From Zoogloea sp041904905 (lineage in GTDB: Bacteria > Pseudomonadota > Gammaproteobacteria > Burkholderiales > Rhodocyclaceae): DNA of 64,000 bases. Position numbers and translations under genes: made by a program. Position 1 is the first letter of the stretch. Each line of letters opens with the position of its first letter. The notes beneath the pieces were generated by a model that made no database searches, had not been told where the DNA came from, and saw only the letters and a list, made by a program, of their open reading frames with translations. Positions 6,954 to 14,944 of this stretch are shown here, piece after piece. Where the stretch lies: assembly GCF_041904905.1 (NCBI RefSeq), contig NZ_JAYRMI010000012.1:1-64000 (forward strand), read 5' to 3'.

Positions 6954-8082
6954 GGCTGTGGCTCCGGGCCGAGGCGAGCAGGGTGTGCAGGTCGGCGACG
7001 TCGGGTGAGTGCTTGTGGGCGGCGACGAAGAGCCGGATGTGACCGAGGAGGGCGCTGGCTTCGGTGTCGCCGAGGTTGATCCCGAGCCCGGCATAGACCA
7101 CCTGCACCGCCCGTGGGCCGGAGTGCTTGCCGAGCACGATGCGGTGGCTGCGGCCCACGTCCACCGGGTCGAAGCCCTGGTAGTTGTCCGGGTGCTTGAG
7201 CAGGCCGTCGATGTGGATGCCGGCCTCGTGGGTGAAGGCGCCGGGGCCGACGACGCTCTTCTGCCAGGGCACGTCGCGGCCCGAGGCGTGGGCGACGCTG
7301 CTCGACAGGGCCAGGAAGCCCTTCAGATCAATGTCGGTGCGGATGCCGTGGAGCTTCTCGAGGCCCACCACGACTTCTTCCAGCGGGGCGTTGCCGGCCC
7401 GCTCGCCGAGGCCATTGACGGTGGTGTTTACGTGGGTGGCGCCGGCCTTGCACGCGGCCAGGGTGTTGGCGGTGGCAAGGCCCAGGTCGTCGTGGGCGTG
7501 CATCTCGATCTCGAGCCCGGTGCGGGCCCGAAGGTGGGCGATGCGCTCGAAGGTGCCGAAGGGTTCGAGCACGCCCAGGGTGTCGGCAAAGCGCAGGCGG
7601 CGGGCGCCGGCGCGCTCGGCGGTCTCGGCCAGCTGGGCCAGGAAATCCGGATCGGCGCGGGAGGCGTCCTCGCAGCCGATGCCCACATCCAGGCCCAGGT
7701 CGAGGCCCATCGCCACGTAGCGGGGCAGTTCGTCCAGCAGCCACTGGCGCGGGCGGCGCAGCTTGTGGGCGAGGTGCTGGTCGGAGGCCGGCACCGAGAT
7801 GTCGATGAGGTCGGCGCCCAGATTGCGGCAGGCGTCGATGTCGGCGGCGTGCATGCGGCTCCACACCATCAGCCGGGCGCCCAGGCCCAGGGCGGCGACG
7901 GCACGGATCGAGTCGCGCTCTTCGGCGCCCATCGCCGGGATGCCCACCTCCAGTTCGGGCACGCCGATGGCGTCGAGCTGGCGGGCGATGGTCAGCTTCT
8001 CGTCGAGGGAGAACGCCACGCCCGCCGACTGCTCGCCGTCGCGCAGGGTGGTGTCGTTGATGGTGACAAAGGGCTGGTTCAT
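6946..8082 (-). CDS. nifV: NifV, homocitrate synthase
   Basis: 378 residues, normal length. Condenses acetyl-CoA and 2-oxoglutarate to homocitrate, the organic ligand of the FeMo-cofactor. The TIM-barrel signature DTTLRDGEQ is at 10-18; the metal-binding HAHDDLG and the NTTVNGLGERAGN loop follow; the C-terminal FTHEAGIHIDGLLK region is typical of homocitrate synthase. It is the first gene of the operon; ATG 8082 has AAGGAG upstream. A -24/-12 promoter and a NifA site lie directly upstream, so expression is expected only under nitrogen-fixing conditions. It could be confused with isopropylmalate synthase, but the length and nif context favour NifV. Confidence 0.95.
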   Translation of the reverse strand: MNQPFVTINDTTLRDGEQSAGVAFSLDEKLTIARQLDAIGVPELEVGIPAMGAEERDSIRAVAALGLGARLMVWSRMHAADIDACRNLGADLIDISVPASDQHLAHKLRRPRQWLLDELPRYVAMGLDLGLDVGIGCEDASRADPDFLAQLAETAERAGARRLRFADTLGVLEPFGTFERIAHLRARTGLEIEMHAHDDLGLATANTLAACKAGATHVNTTVNGLGERAGNAPLEEVVVGLEKLHGIRTDIDLKGFLALSSSVAHASGRDVPWQKSVVGPGAFTHEAGIHIDGLLKHPDNYQGFDPVDVGRSHRIVLGKHSGPRAVQVVYAGLGINLGDTEASALLGHIRLFVAAHKHSPDVADLHTLLASARSHSHV

Positions 8083-8110
8083 GGCGCTGGTTCTCCTTGC
8101 GGGGGATCTA

Positions 8111-8125
8111 GCAAGGCCGATGCCA
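8111..8125 (-). promoter_or_regulatory. Sigma-54 (-24/-12) promoter of the nifV operon
   Basis: Read on the minus strand: TGGCATCGGCCTTGC, matching the RpoN consensus TGGCAC-N5-TTGC with exact GG-to-GC spacing and one mismatch. The predicted start of transcription is near 8099, about 17 bases before the nifV ATG. Confidence 0.85.
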
Positions 8126-8175
8126 GGCGCTAAGTGACTGATTTTTCAAGTTGCCGAAAATCACCGTCGGCGTCG

Positions 8176-8191
8176 TGTCGGGAACCCGACA
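8176..8191. promoter_or_regulatory. NifA upstream activator sequence (TGT-N10-ACA)
   Basis: TGTCGGGAACCCGACA is an exact TGT-N10-ACA site and itself a perfect palindrome. It is centred about 85 bases upstream of the predicted nifV transcription start, the usual place for a NifA enhancer. It also lies about 170 bases upstream of the preferred start of the divergent cyclic-nucleotide-binding-domain gene. Confidence 0.85.
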
Positions 8192-8353
8192 AGGCGAGTG
8201 GGGCCCGTGGGCGCCTGAAAACAGTTTGTCACACGGGGGGGCCACAATGGCGGCGTGTGGATACTCAGCCTGCTCAAGCCCGACCGTCCGGCGACGCCGT
8301 CTGCCGAGGGTGGGCTTTTGTCGATTGCCGAACCCGTCAAGGAGCGTGCGTCC

Positions 8354-8728
8354 ATGGTTTTCTTCGAGTTGTTCTCCAGGGCCCCGGAGATCGTCCGGGT
8401 GGCGCGCGGCGAGGTGCTGTTCCGGGAGGGCGAGCCGGGCGAGGCCATGTACGTGCTGGTCCTTGGTCAGGCGTCGGTCTCGCTGGGCGGGCGCGAGCTG
8501 GAGGTACTGCTGCCGGGGGGCATCGTGGGCGAGATGTCCATCGTGTCGCCCGGGCCGCGCACGGCGACGGTGATCGCGGCGGCGGATAGCGAGTTCGTCG
8601 AGATCGACGTGCGCCGCTTCCACGAACTGGTGCGGCAGGTGCCGGAGTTTGCGCTGCAGGTGATGCGCACCCTCAGCGAGCGGCTGCGCCGTGCCGACGG
8701 CGCGCTGGCCGTCGGTGGCCTCAGGTGA
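8354..8728 (+). CDS. Stand-alone cyclic-nucleotide-binding (CRP-like) domain protein
   Basis: 124 residues from ATG 8354, which has AAGGAG nine bases upstream. A longer frame from GTG 8255 (157 residues) is possible but has no ribosome site. The sequence is one cNMP-binding beta-roll: VARGEVLFREGEPGEAMYVLVLGQASV, then LLPGGIVGEMSIV...PRTATVIAA, then a helix ending RTLSERLRRAD. The phosphate-binding cassette is GEMSIV...RTATV. There is no DNA-binding domain, so this is a sensor or interaction module rather than a CRP/FNR regulator. It is divergent from nifV, and its last 8 bases overlap the end of the convergent small gene at 8721. Confidence 0.8.
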   Translation: MVFFELFSRAPEIVRVARGEVLFREGEPGEAMYVLVLGQASVSLGGRELEVLLPGGIVGEMSIVSPGPRTATVIAAADSEFVEIDVRRFHELVRQVPEFALQVMRTLSERLRRADGALAVGGLR

Positions 8729-8969
8729 GCCGCACCGGGCGGGCGGCGAGGGCGGCGGCCAGGGTGGGGAAGCGCCGCCCGGGGTCGGCGGCGAGGCGGT
8801 AGTAGCGGCAGTCGTCCTCGACGCGGCCGCAGTAGCTGCGCACGGTGACGCGCTGGATGCCGGGAAAGCCCGGGTTCTCCTCGACGGTGCGGATGGCGCC
8901 GGTGCCGGTGTCGTAGACGCCGGGCCGGTCGCACAGCCAGTCGGGCTTGAGGGGGAAGGCATCGGTCAT
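8721..8969 (-). CDS. Small hypothetical protein (82 aa)
   Basis: ATG 8969 to TGA 8723-8721. The composition is protein-like (WLCDRPGVYDTGTGAIRTV, RSYCGRVEDDCRYYRLA, then FPTLAAALAARP) with three cysteines and no signal peptide or membrane segment. I do not recognise the family. It lies tail-to-tail with the cNMP-binding gene, overlapping by 8 bases, and divergent from terC. Overlapping longer minus-strand frames in this stretch lack any domain and are rejected. Confidence 0.6.
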   Translation of the reverse strand: MTDAFPLKPDWLCDRPGVYDTGTGAIRTVEENPGFPGIQRVTVRSYCGRVEDDCRYYRLAADPGRRFPTLAAALAARPVRLT

Positions 8970-9030
8970 GGCTGCCTCGCTGGAAACCGTTCGGAACCCG
9001 GAAAAAGCATAGCACCGGCGGGGTCGCGCC

Positions 9031-9094
9031 GCGGTCGTCGTGGCGCGCGGTCGTCGCGGCGCGCGTGCGTTGCGGCGCGCGTGCGTTGCGGCAG
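9031..9094. repeat. Four tandem 16-bp units upstream of terC
   Basis: Units start at 9031, 9047, 9063 and 9079. Units 1 and 2 differ at one base (GCGGTCGTCGTGGCGC and GCGGTCGTCGCGGCGC); units 3 and 4 are GCGTGCGTTGCGGCGC and a copy diverging in its last two bases. The array ends about 100 bases before the terC start codon. Confidence 0.75.
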
Positions 9095-9192
9095 CGCGCG
9101 GCGGGCGCTTCGCCTCTACAATTCCATTCTTTCGCCGGGCGGTCTGGCCGGGCGGCGCAGCGGGCGCGTGTGCGGCCCGGGGTAATGGAATC

Positions 9193-9951
9193 ATGCAGGG
9201 AATGGTGTTTGACCACGCCTTCTGGATCGCCCTGATCCAGATCGTCGGCATCGATATCGTGCTGTCGGGCGACAACGCGGTGGTGATCGCGCTGGCGGCG
9301 CGGGGGCTCGACCCCGTCGACCGCAAGCGCGCGGTGATGTGGGGCAGCACGGCGGCGGTGGCGATGCGGGTGACCCTGACGGTGGTGGCGGCGGAGCTGC
9401 TGCGCCTGCCGCTGCTGAAGGCGGCCGGGGCGCTGCTGCTGCTGTGGATCGCGGTGCAGCTGCTGGTGCCCGAGGATGAGGCCGACGGCGCGAGCGGCGC
9501 GGCGGTGTCGGGCATGGCGGCGGCGATCAAGACGATCATGCTGGCCGATCTGGTGATGAGCATGGACAACGTGGTGGCGATTGCCGGGGCGTCCAAGGGC
9601 AATCTGCTGCTGCTGATCTTCGGCCTGGCGCTCTCCATTCCGCTGGTGGTGTTCTCCAGCACCTTCCTGATGCGGCTGATGGAGCGCTTCCCCATCGTGG
9701 TGACGGGCGGCGCGGCGCTGCTGGGCTTTGTGGCCGGCGAGATGCTGGTCACCGATCCGATGCTTGGCCCGTGGATCGACGCCCACGCCGCCTGGCTGCC
9801 CCGGGTGCTGCCGGTGGCCGGCGCGCTGGCGGTGGTGCTGACGGGCTGGCTGCTGGCGTCCCGGGCGCGTGCCGCCGAAGCCGCCCGCCAGACCCTCGAA
9901 CTCGATCTGGGCGAGGCCGCCGGCCAGCCCGCCGCGAAAGGAAAGCCATGA
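9193..9951 (+). CDS. TerC-family integral membrane protein (YjbE type)
   Basis: 252 residues with about seven membrane segments. TerC proteins are linked to metal ion (notably manganese) export and tellurite resistance. The two diagnostic acidic motifs are present: IVLSGDNAVVIALAARGL near the N-terminus and LVMSMDNVVAIAGASKGN in the middle, the charged residues thought to bind metal. The start ATG 9193 is preceded by GGAA; upstream GTG/ATG extensions are arginine-rich and implausible. The next gene, a universal stress protein, overlaps its end by 4 bases, so both are one transcript. A tandem-repeat array lies upstream; no yybP-ykoY riboswitch was seen. Confidence 0.87.
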   Translation: MQGMVFDHAFWIALIQIVGIDIVLSGDNAVVIALAARGLDPVDRKRAVMWGSTAAVAMRVTLTVVAAELLRLPLLKAAGALLLLWIAVQLLVPEDEADGASGAAVSGMAAAIKTIMLADLVMSMDNVVAIAGASKGNLLLLIFGLALSIPLVVFSSTFLMRLMERFPIVVTGGAALLGFVAGEMLVTDPMLGPWIDAHAAWLPRVLPVAGALAVVLTGWLLASRARAAEAARQTLELDLGEAAGQPAAKGKP

Positions 9952-10376
9952 CCCGCATCCTGCTGCCCATCGACGGTTCCCCGGTGTCGCTCCGCCTGGC
10001 GGCGGCGCTCGCCCGGCGGCTGGAGGGCGTCTCGCCGACGCCGGAGATCCACCTCGTCAACGTGCAGCGGCCGGTGAGCCAGGACGTGGGCCAGTTCGTG
10101 GAGCACGGGGCGCTGCGGGATTTCCATCGGGAGGAGGGGCTCAAGGCGCTGGCCGAGACCCGCGCCGCGCTGGAGACCGCCGGCTTTGCCCCGGTGCTCC
10201 ATGTGGTGGTGGACGACCGGCCGGCCGAGGCCATCGTGCGCTTTGCCCGCGAGCAGGCCATCGACGAGATCGCAATGGGCAGCCACGGCCGCGGCGCGGT
10301 GGCGGCGATGCTGCTCGGGTCGGTGGCCCGGGAGGTCGCCCGGCTGGCCGACGTGCCGGTCACCCTCATCAAATGA
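9948..10376 (+). CDS. Universal stress protein (UspA family)
   Basis: 142 residues, the standard single-domain size. The N-terminal strand MTRILLPIDGSP is typical, and the nucleotide-binding motif G-S-H-G-R-G-(9)-G-S (MGSHGRGAVAAMLLGSVA) near the C-terminus places it in the ATP-binding UspA subgroup. It ends LADVPVTLIK, the usual final strand. The ATG overlaps the terC stop (ATGA). aroQ follows after 46 bases, so the operon may be terC-usp-aroQ. Cytoplasmic; role probably in stress survival. Confidence 0.9.
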   Translation: MTRILLPIDGSPVSLRLAAALARRLEGVSPTPEIHLVNVQRPVSQDVGQFVEHGALRDFHREEGLKALAETRAALETAGFAPVLHVVVDDRPAEAIVRFAREQAIDEIAMGSHGRGAVAAMLLGSVAREVARLADVPVTLIK

Positions 10377-10422
10377 CAGGCCGGCCCGCGCCGGTCATCC
10401 CCGTTCTGGAAGGACAGCTCAA

Positions 10423-10860
10423 GTGAAAACCATCCTCGTGCTCAACGGCATCAACCTCAACATGTTCGGCAAGCGCGATCCGGCCCAGTACGGCACGGCG
10501 ACCCTCGCCGAGATCGACGCCGCGCTGGTGGCCCTGGGCGCCGAGCTGGGCGTGCAGGTGGAGTGCTTCCAGACCAACCACGAGGGCGAGATGGTGGCGC
10601 GCATCCACCGGGCCTTCGACGAGGGCGTGGCGGCGGTGGTCATCAACGCCGGGGCGTGGACCCACTACAGCTACGGCCTGCGGGATGCGCTGGCGATCCT
10701 GAAGGCGCCCATCGTCGAGGTGCACATGTCCAACATCCACGCCCGCGAGGCCTTCCGCCACCACTCGGTGCTGGCCGAGATCGCCCGCGGGCAGATCTGC
10801 GGGTTCGGGCCGGACAGCTACCTGCTGGGCCTGCGGGCCGCCGTGACGCTGGCGGGCTGA
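10423..10860 (+). CDS. aroQ: Type II 3-dehydroquinate dehydratase
   Basis: 145 residues. Dehydrates 3-dehydroquinate to 3-dehydroshikimate in the shikimate pathway. Signature pieces are LNGINLNMFGKRDPAQYG, ECFQTNHEGEMV, INAGAWTHYSYGLRDAL and EVHMSNIHAREAFRHHS. Several positions differ from the common form (LNGPNLNLLG and NPGAYTHTS), so it may be a divergent paralogue. The catalytic Tyr (QYG) and His (REAFRHHS) are kept. The start is GTG 10423 with GGAAGGA upstream. It ends 7 bases before the convergent LysR gene. Confidence 0.88.
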   Translation: MKTILVLNGINLNMFGKRDPAQYGTATLAEIDAALVALGAELGVQVECFQTNHEGEMVARIHRAFDEGVAAVVINAGAWTHYSYGLRDALAILKAPIVEVHMSNIHAREAFRHHSVLAEIARGQICGFGPDSYLLGLRAAVTLAG

Positions 10861-10867
10861 CCCGTCT

Positions 10868-11785
10868 TCAGGCCACGCTGGCGCGGGCCTGCCCCTGCAG
10901 CCAGTCGGACAGCAGCCGAACCTCCGGGCGCGGCTCGCCGGAGGCCGCCACCAGAAAATACGCCCGCTGCGAGATGTGCCGGTAGGGGCTGGCCATGGGC
11001 AGCAGGCGGCCGTCGGCGAGGTGGGCGGCGAGCAGCACGCTGCGCCCCAGGGCCACGCCCTGGCCGGCCACCGCGGCGGCGATCAGCTGGTCGTAGTGGT
11101 TGAAGTGCAGCACCGCCTTGGGCTTCACGTCGGCGAAGCCCAGCTTCTTGAGCCAGGGCGACCAGTCCAGCCACGGTTCGGGCGTGGAGTCGTCGTAGTT
11201 GAGCAGGGTGAGCCGGGCGATGTCCTCGCCGCTCGGCGGGCGCCAGGCCAGATCCCCCAGCACCTCCGCGCTGGCGACCGGAAAGATGTCCTCGCCGAAC
11301 AGCAGGTGGCTGTCCGGCGGCGGCGGGTCGGCCATCACGTAGCGCAGGGCGAGGTCGATGCCCTCGCGCTCGATGTCCACCAGCCGGTTGTTGGCCGAGA
11401 TGCGCACGTCGATCTCCGGGTGCTCGGCCAGAAAGCGCGACAGCCGCGGCACCAGCCACAGGGCGGCGATGCCGATGGTGGTCGACAGCGTCACCGGCCG
11501 GCGCTGCCCCACGCGGATCGTCTCGACGGTGCGGGTGAGGGTGCGGAACACCTCCTGCACGCTCGTCAGCAGCGCCTCGCCGGCGGGGGTGAGGGTGAGC
11601 CGGCGATGGCCGCGCACGAACAGCGCCACGCCCAACTGTTCTTCAAGCGTCTGCACCTGCCGGCTGATGGCCGACTGGGTGAGGCACAGCTCGGCGGCGG
11701 CGAGGGTGAAGCTGAGGTGGCGGGCGGTGGCCTCGAAGCCCTGCAGCGGCGCCAGGCAGGTGAGGAGACGGAGCGGGTTCTGCAT
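10868..11785 (-). CDS. LysR-type regulator, GcvA-like
   Basis: 305 residues from ATG 11785. The N-terminal winged helix is clear: GFEATARHLSFTLAAAELCLTQSAISRQVQTLEEQLGVALF, followed by the substrate-binding domain with GIAALWLVPRLSRFLAEHPEIDVRIS. The pattern FEATARHLSF-LAA-EL--TQSAISRQV is the GcvA/AmpR subgroup. It is divergent from the MFS transporter gene at 11923 with 137 bases between, the classic arrangement of a LysR regulator and its target. An in-frame start 20 codons upstream is possible. The effector is unknown. Confidence 0.9.
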   Translation of the reverse strand: MQNPLRLLTCLAPLQGFEATARHLSFTLAAAELCLTQSAISRQVQTLEEQLGVALFVRGHRRLTLTPAGEALLTSVQEVFRTLTRTVETIRVGQRRPVTLSTTIGIAALWLVPRLSRFLAEHPEIDVRISANNRLVDIEREGIDLALRYVMADPPPPDSHLLFGEDIFPVASAEVLGDLAWRPPSGEDIARLTLLNYDDSTPEPWLDWSPWLKKLGFADVKPKAVLHFNHYDQLIAAAVAGQGVALGRSVLLAAHLADGRLLPMASPYRHISQRAYFLVAASGEPRPEVRLLSDWLQGQARASVA

Positions 11786-11922
11786 GCGGTTTTCGCATTC
11801 GTGGAATGAACATTGATCGTTTGCTTGTAAGCCTTCGGCTGCCAATAATCAAGCTGAAACGCGATGTGCCGGTCGTCCGGACGCATGACCGCACCGCACC
11901 CCGCCTCATCGGAGATCTCCCC

Positions 11923-13128
11923 ATGAACGACGAAGACCGCCAGCGCCTGAAGGTGCTCACGGCCGGCATCCTCGGCCTGCTGCTGTTCCTCGGCATCGCC
12001 CGCTTCTCCTACACCCCGCTGCTCCCCCTGATGCGCGAGCAGGCCGGGCTGGGCGTGGCGGCCGGCGGCTGGCTGGCGGCAATCAACTACGCCGGCTACC
12101 TGTCGGGCGCGCTGCTGGCGATGACCATCGGCGACCTGGGCCTGAAGGATCGCCTGTACCGGGCCAGCATGGTGCTGGCGGTGGCGAGCACGGTGCTGAT
12201 GGGCCTTGCCACCGACGAGACGGTGTGGGCGCTGTCGCGCTTCGCGGCGGGCTTGTCCACGGCCGGCGGCATGTTGCTGGGCTCCGGGCTCATCATGAAC
12301 TGGCTCATGCGTAACCGGCATCGCAGCGAGCTGGGCATCCATTTTTCGGGCATCGGGCTGGGTATCGCCGGGGTGTCGGCGGCGGTGGCCTTGCTGAGCC
12401 CGTGGCTCGACTGGCGCACCCAGTGGTTCGCGCTGGCCGCGCTGGGCGCGCTGGTGGCGATTCCCGCCTGGCGCTGGCTGCCGCGGCCCGACCTGACGCC
12501 GCTGGCCGGCAGCGGCGCCCACATGCAGGACAGGCCGCCCGGCCGGTTCTTCCTGCTGCTGATGATGCTCGCCTACTTCTGCGCCGGCGCCGGCTTCGTG
12601 GTGAGCGCCACCTTCATGGTGGCCCAGGTGGGCAGCCTGCCCGGCATGGCCGGCAAGGGGGCGTGGGTGTTCCTGGTGGCGGGCGTGGCGGCGGCGCCGG
12701 CCTGCATCGTGTGGGATCTGATCGCCCGGCGCATCGGCCAGCTCCAGGCCCTCACCCTGGCGAGCGGGCTGCAGGCCTTCGGCATCCTGCTGCCGGTGAT
12801 CGGCGACGGGCTGCTGGCGGCGCTGGCGGGCGCGGTGCTGTTCGGCGGCACCTTCGCCGGTATCGTGAGCCTGGTGATGGCGATGGCGGGGCGCTTCTAC
12901 CCCACCCGCCCGGCCAAGCTGATGAGCAAGCTCACCGCCGCCTACGGTGTGGCGCAGATCGGCGCGCCGGCCATCACCGGCCTGCTGGCGGGCCAGCAGG
13001 GCAGCTACGCGGCGGGCTTCTATCTGGCGTCCGGCGTGATGACGGTGGGCACCCTGCTGTTCGCCCTGCTGCGGCTGGTGGAGCGGGCCGGCGGGGCGGC
13101 CCCGGCGGCGGCGGCGGGCGCGGCCTGA
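11923..13128 (+). CDS. MFS transporter, YbfB/YjiJ family
   Basis: 401 residues, 12 predicted membrane helices. The motif GIARFSYTPLLPLMREQAGL in the first helix region and the LAAINYAGYLSGALLA helix are characteristic of the YbfB/YjiJ group of major facilitator proteins, whose substrates are not established. Charged loops GDLGLKDRLYR and MRNRHRSELGI fall where cytoplasmic loops are expected. ATG 11923 follows GGAG. It is divergently transcribed from the LysR gene and probably controlled by it. A low-complexity alanine/glycine tail ends the protein. Confidence 0.87.
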   Translation: MNDEDRQRLKVLTAGILGLLLFLGIARFSYTPLLPLMREQAGLGVAAGGWLAAINYAGYLSGALLAMTIGDLGLKDRLYRASMVLAVASTVLMGLATDETVWALSRFAAGLSTAGGMLLGSGLIMNWLMRNRHRSELGIHFSGIGLGIAGVSAAVALLSPWLDWRTQWFALAALGALVAIPAWRWLPRPDLTPLAGSGAHMQDRPPGRFFLLLMMLAYFCAGAGFVVSATFMVAQVGSLPGMAGKGAWVFLVAGVAAAPACIVWDLIARRIGQLQALTLASGLQAFGILLPVIGDGLLAALAGAVLFGGTFAGIVSLVMAMAGRFYPTRPAKLMSKLTAAYGVAQIGAPAITGLLAGQQGSYAAGFYLASGVMTVGTLLFALLRLVERAGGAAPAAAAGAA

Positions 13129-13214
13129 GCCCGAGCGCGCGGCCGGGCCGTGCATTGGCGGGGCGCTCGGGGTAATCTACGCCGCCCTCAAAGCCAAGAA
13201 GGTTTCACCCCCCG

Positions 13215-14849
13215 ATGCTCGTGTCTCTCCTTCGGCCCTTCCGGCTGTGCGCGCCGCGCATCCGCCTGGGCCTGCTGGCCGCCCTGATGGCGGTGTCCGG
13301 CCTGGCCTGCGCCGCCAACGGCGAGGCGGGGTTGCAGTGGTTCGATGGCGGCCGCCCCCGCAACGCGGCGTGGACGGCGGTGGATCTCCTCCTCAAGGCG
13401 CCCGACGACGGGCTCGACGCCGACGACTACGATGCCGGCGGCCTGCGTCAGGTGCTTACCGCGCTGGAGGGCGGTGCCAGCCTGCCCGAGGCCGATCTGG
13501 CCTCCCTCGACGGCGCGCTGACCAACGCGCTGCAGCGCTACCTCTCCGACCTGCACTTCGGGCGCCTGCCGCCCAAGGCCGTGCGCGACAACGGCGGCGC
13601 GGCCAGCCTCGACCGCTTCGACCCGGCCGCCACCCTGCGCCGGGCACTGGCGGCCAACCGGCTGGCCGACGCGGTGGCCGAGGCCGCGCCGGCCCAGTTG
13701 CCCTACACCAGCCTGCGCGAGGCCCTGCGGCGTTACCGCGAGCTGGCCGACGACCCGGCTCGCGTCAAGGCCTGGAAGACGCCGCTCCCGGCGCTTGCCG
13801 CCCGCAAGCTGGAGCCCGGCCAGCCGTGGGCCGGCGTGCCCGCGCTGGCTGCGCGGCTGGCGGCGCTGGGCGACATGCCGGCCGCGGCGCCTGGGGCCCG
13901 CTACGACGGCGCGGTGGTGGAAGGCGTGAAGGCTTTCCAGGCCCGCCACGGGCTGTTGGCGGACGGCGTGATCGGCCGCGACACCCTGGCCCAGCTGGCG
14001 GTGACGCCGGCGGAGCGGGTACGCCAGATCGGTGTGAACCTGGAGCGCCTGCGCTGGACGCCCCAGGTGCGGGCGCCGCGGATGATCGTGGTGAATGTGC
14101 CGGAGTTCGCCCTGCGGGCTTTCGCCCAGGAGGACGGCCAGCCCAAGGCGAAGCTGCAGATGAAGGTGATCGTGGGCAAATCCCTCGACACCCGCACGCC
14201 GCTGTTCGCCGAGGACATGCGCTTCATCGAGTTCAGCCCTTACTGGAACGTGCCGCCGTCGATTGCCCAGGCCGAGCTGGTGCCGAAGCTGCGACGCGAC
14301 CCGGCGCATTTCACCGATCAGGGCTTCGAGTTCGTGGCGGGGGACGGCCGGGTGCTCACCACGCTGTCGGACGAGAACCTGGAGGCCGTGATGCGCGGCC
14401 AGCTGCGCATCCGCCAGCGCCCGGGGCCGAAGAACGCGCTGGGCGACATCAAGTTCGTGTTTCCCAACAACGACAACATCTACCTGCACCACACGCCGTC
14501 CACCCAGCTGTTCGCGCGGGCGCGTCGGGATTTCAGCCACGGCTGCATCCGGGTGGAGGCGCCGGTGGAGCTGGCGAAGTTCGTGCTGCAGGATCAGCCC
14601 GAGTGGAGCGAGGCGCGCATCCGCGAGGCGATGGAGCGGGGCAAGTCGGCCACCCTGCGGCTGAAGGAGCCGCTGCCGGTGGCGATCGCCTACCGCACGG
14701 CGGTGGCGCGGGGCGGCAAGGTGTATTTCTTCCCGGACATCTACGGGCACGACGCCGAGCTGAGCGAGGCGCTGCGCAAGGTGGCGGGGCCGCTCCGCCC
14801 GGCCCGGCGGCCGGCGGAGGGCGCCGCGGAGAAGACGCGGCGGGCATGA
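13215..14849 (+). CDS. L,D-transpeptidase (YcbB/LdtD-like), periplasmic
   Basis: 544 residues. Forms 3-3 cross-links in peptidoglycan or a related bond. A signal peptide (residues about 1-33, ending LACAA) is followed by an N-terminal scaffold region, a peptidoglycan-binding domain near 230-265 (YDGAVVEGVKAFQARHGLLADGVIG), then the YkuD catalytic domain with the active-site motif S441-H-G-C444-I-R-V. The long insertion before the catalytic Cys (NVPPSIAQAELVPKLRRDP) is the capping loop typical of YcbB. It stands alone between the MFS gene and a convergent membrane-protein gene. Length agrees with the family (about 550-600). Confidence 0.92.
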   Translation: MLVSLLRPFRLCAPRIRLGLLAALMAVSGLACAANGEAGLQWFDGGRPRNAAWTAVDLLLKAPDDGLDADDYDAGGLRQVLTALEGGASLPEADLASLDGALTNALQRYLSDLHFGRLPPKAVRDNGGAASLDRFDPAATLRRALAANRLADAVAEAAPAQLPYTSLREALRRYRELADDPARVKAWKTPLPALAARKLEPGQPWAGVPALAARLAALGDMPAAAPGARYDGAVVEGVKAFQARHGLLADGVIGRDTLAQLAVTPAERVRQIGVNLERLRWTPQVRAPRMIVVNVPEFALRAFAQEDGQPKAKLQMKVIVGKSLDTRTPLFAEDMRFIEFSPYWNVPPSIAQAELVPKLRRDPAHFTDQGFEFVAGDGRVLTTLSDENLEAVMRGQLRIRQRPGPKNALGDIKFVFPNNDNIYLHHTPSTQLFARARRDFSHGCIRVEAPVELAKFVLQDQPEWSEARIREAMERGKSATLRLKEPLPVAIAYRTAVARGGKVYFFPDIYGHDAELSEALRKVAGPLRPARRPAEGAAEKTRRA

Positions 14850-14944
14850 GTTTGCGACTGCGGGTGTGATGCGGGCGGCACGGCGCTGAGTCGTCAGTTG
14901 CAGCGGATTGTAGGGGGCTGCTGGCCGTGCGCTTCTCCGTGACC

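Noticed and set aside
6946..8082. 2-isopropylmalate synthase (leuA)
   Set aside because: At 378 residues it lacks the C-terminal regulatory domain, and it heads a nif operon under a NifA promoter.
9031..9094. CRISPR array
   Set aside because: The repeats are 16 bp, contiguous and without spacers.
9122..9192. yybP-ykoY (manganese) riboswitch before terC
   Set aside because: The leader is too short and lacks the conserved junction sequences; only repeats and a short inverted repeat are visible.
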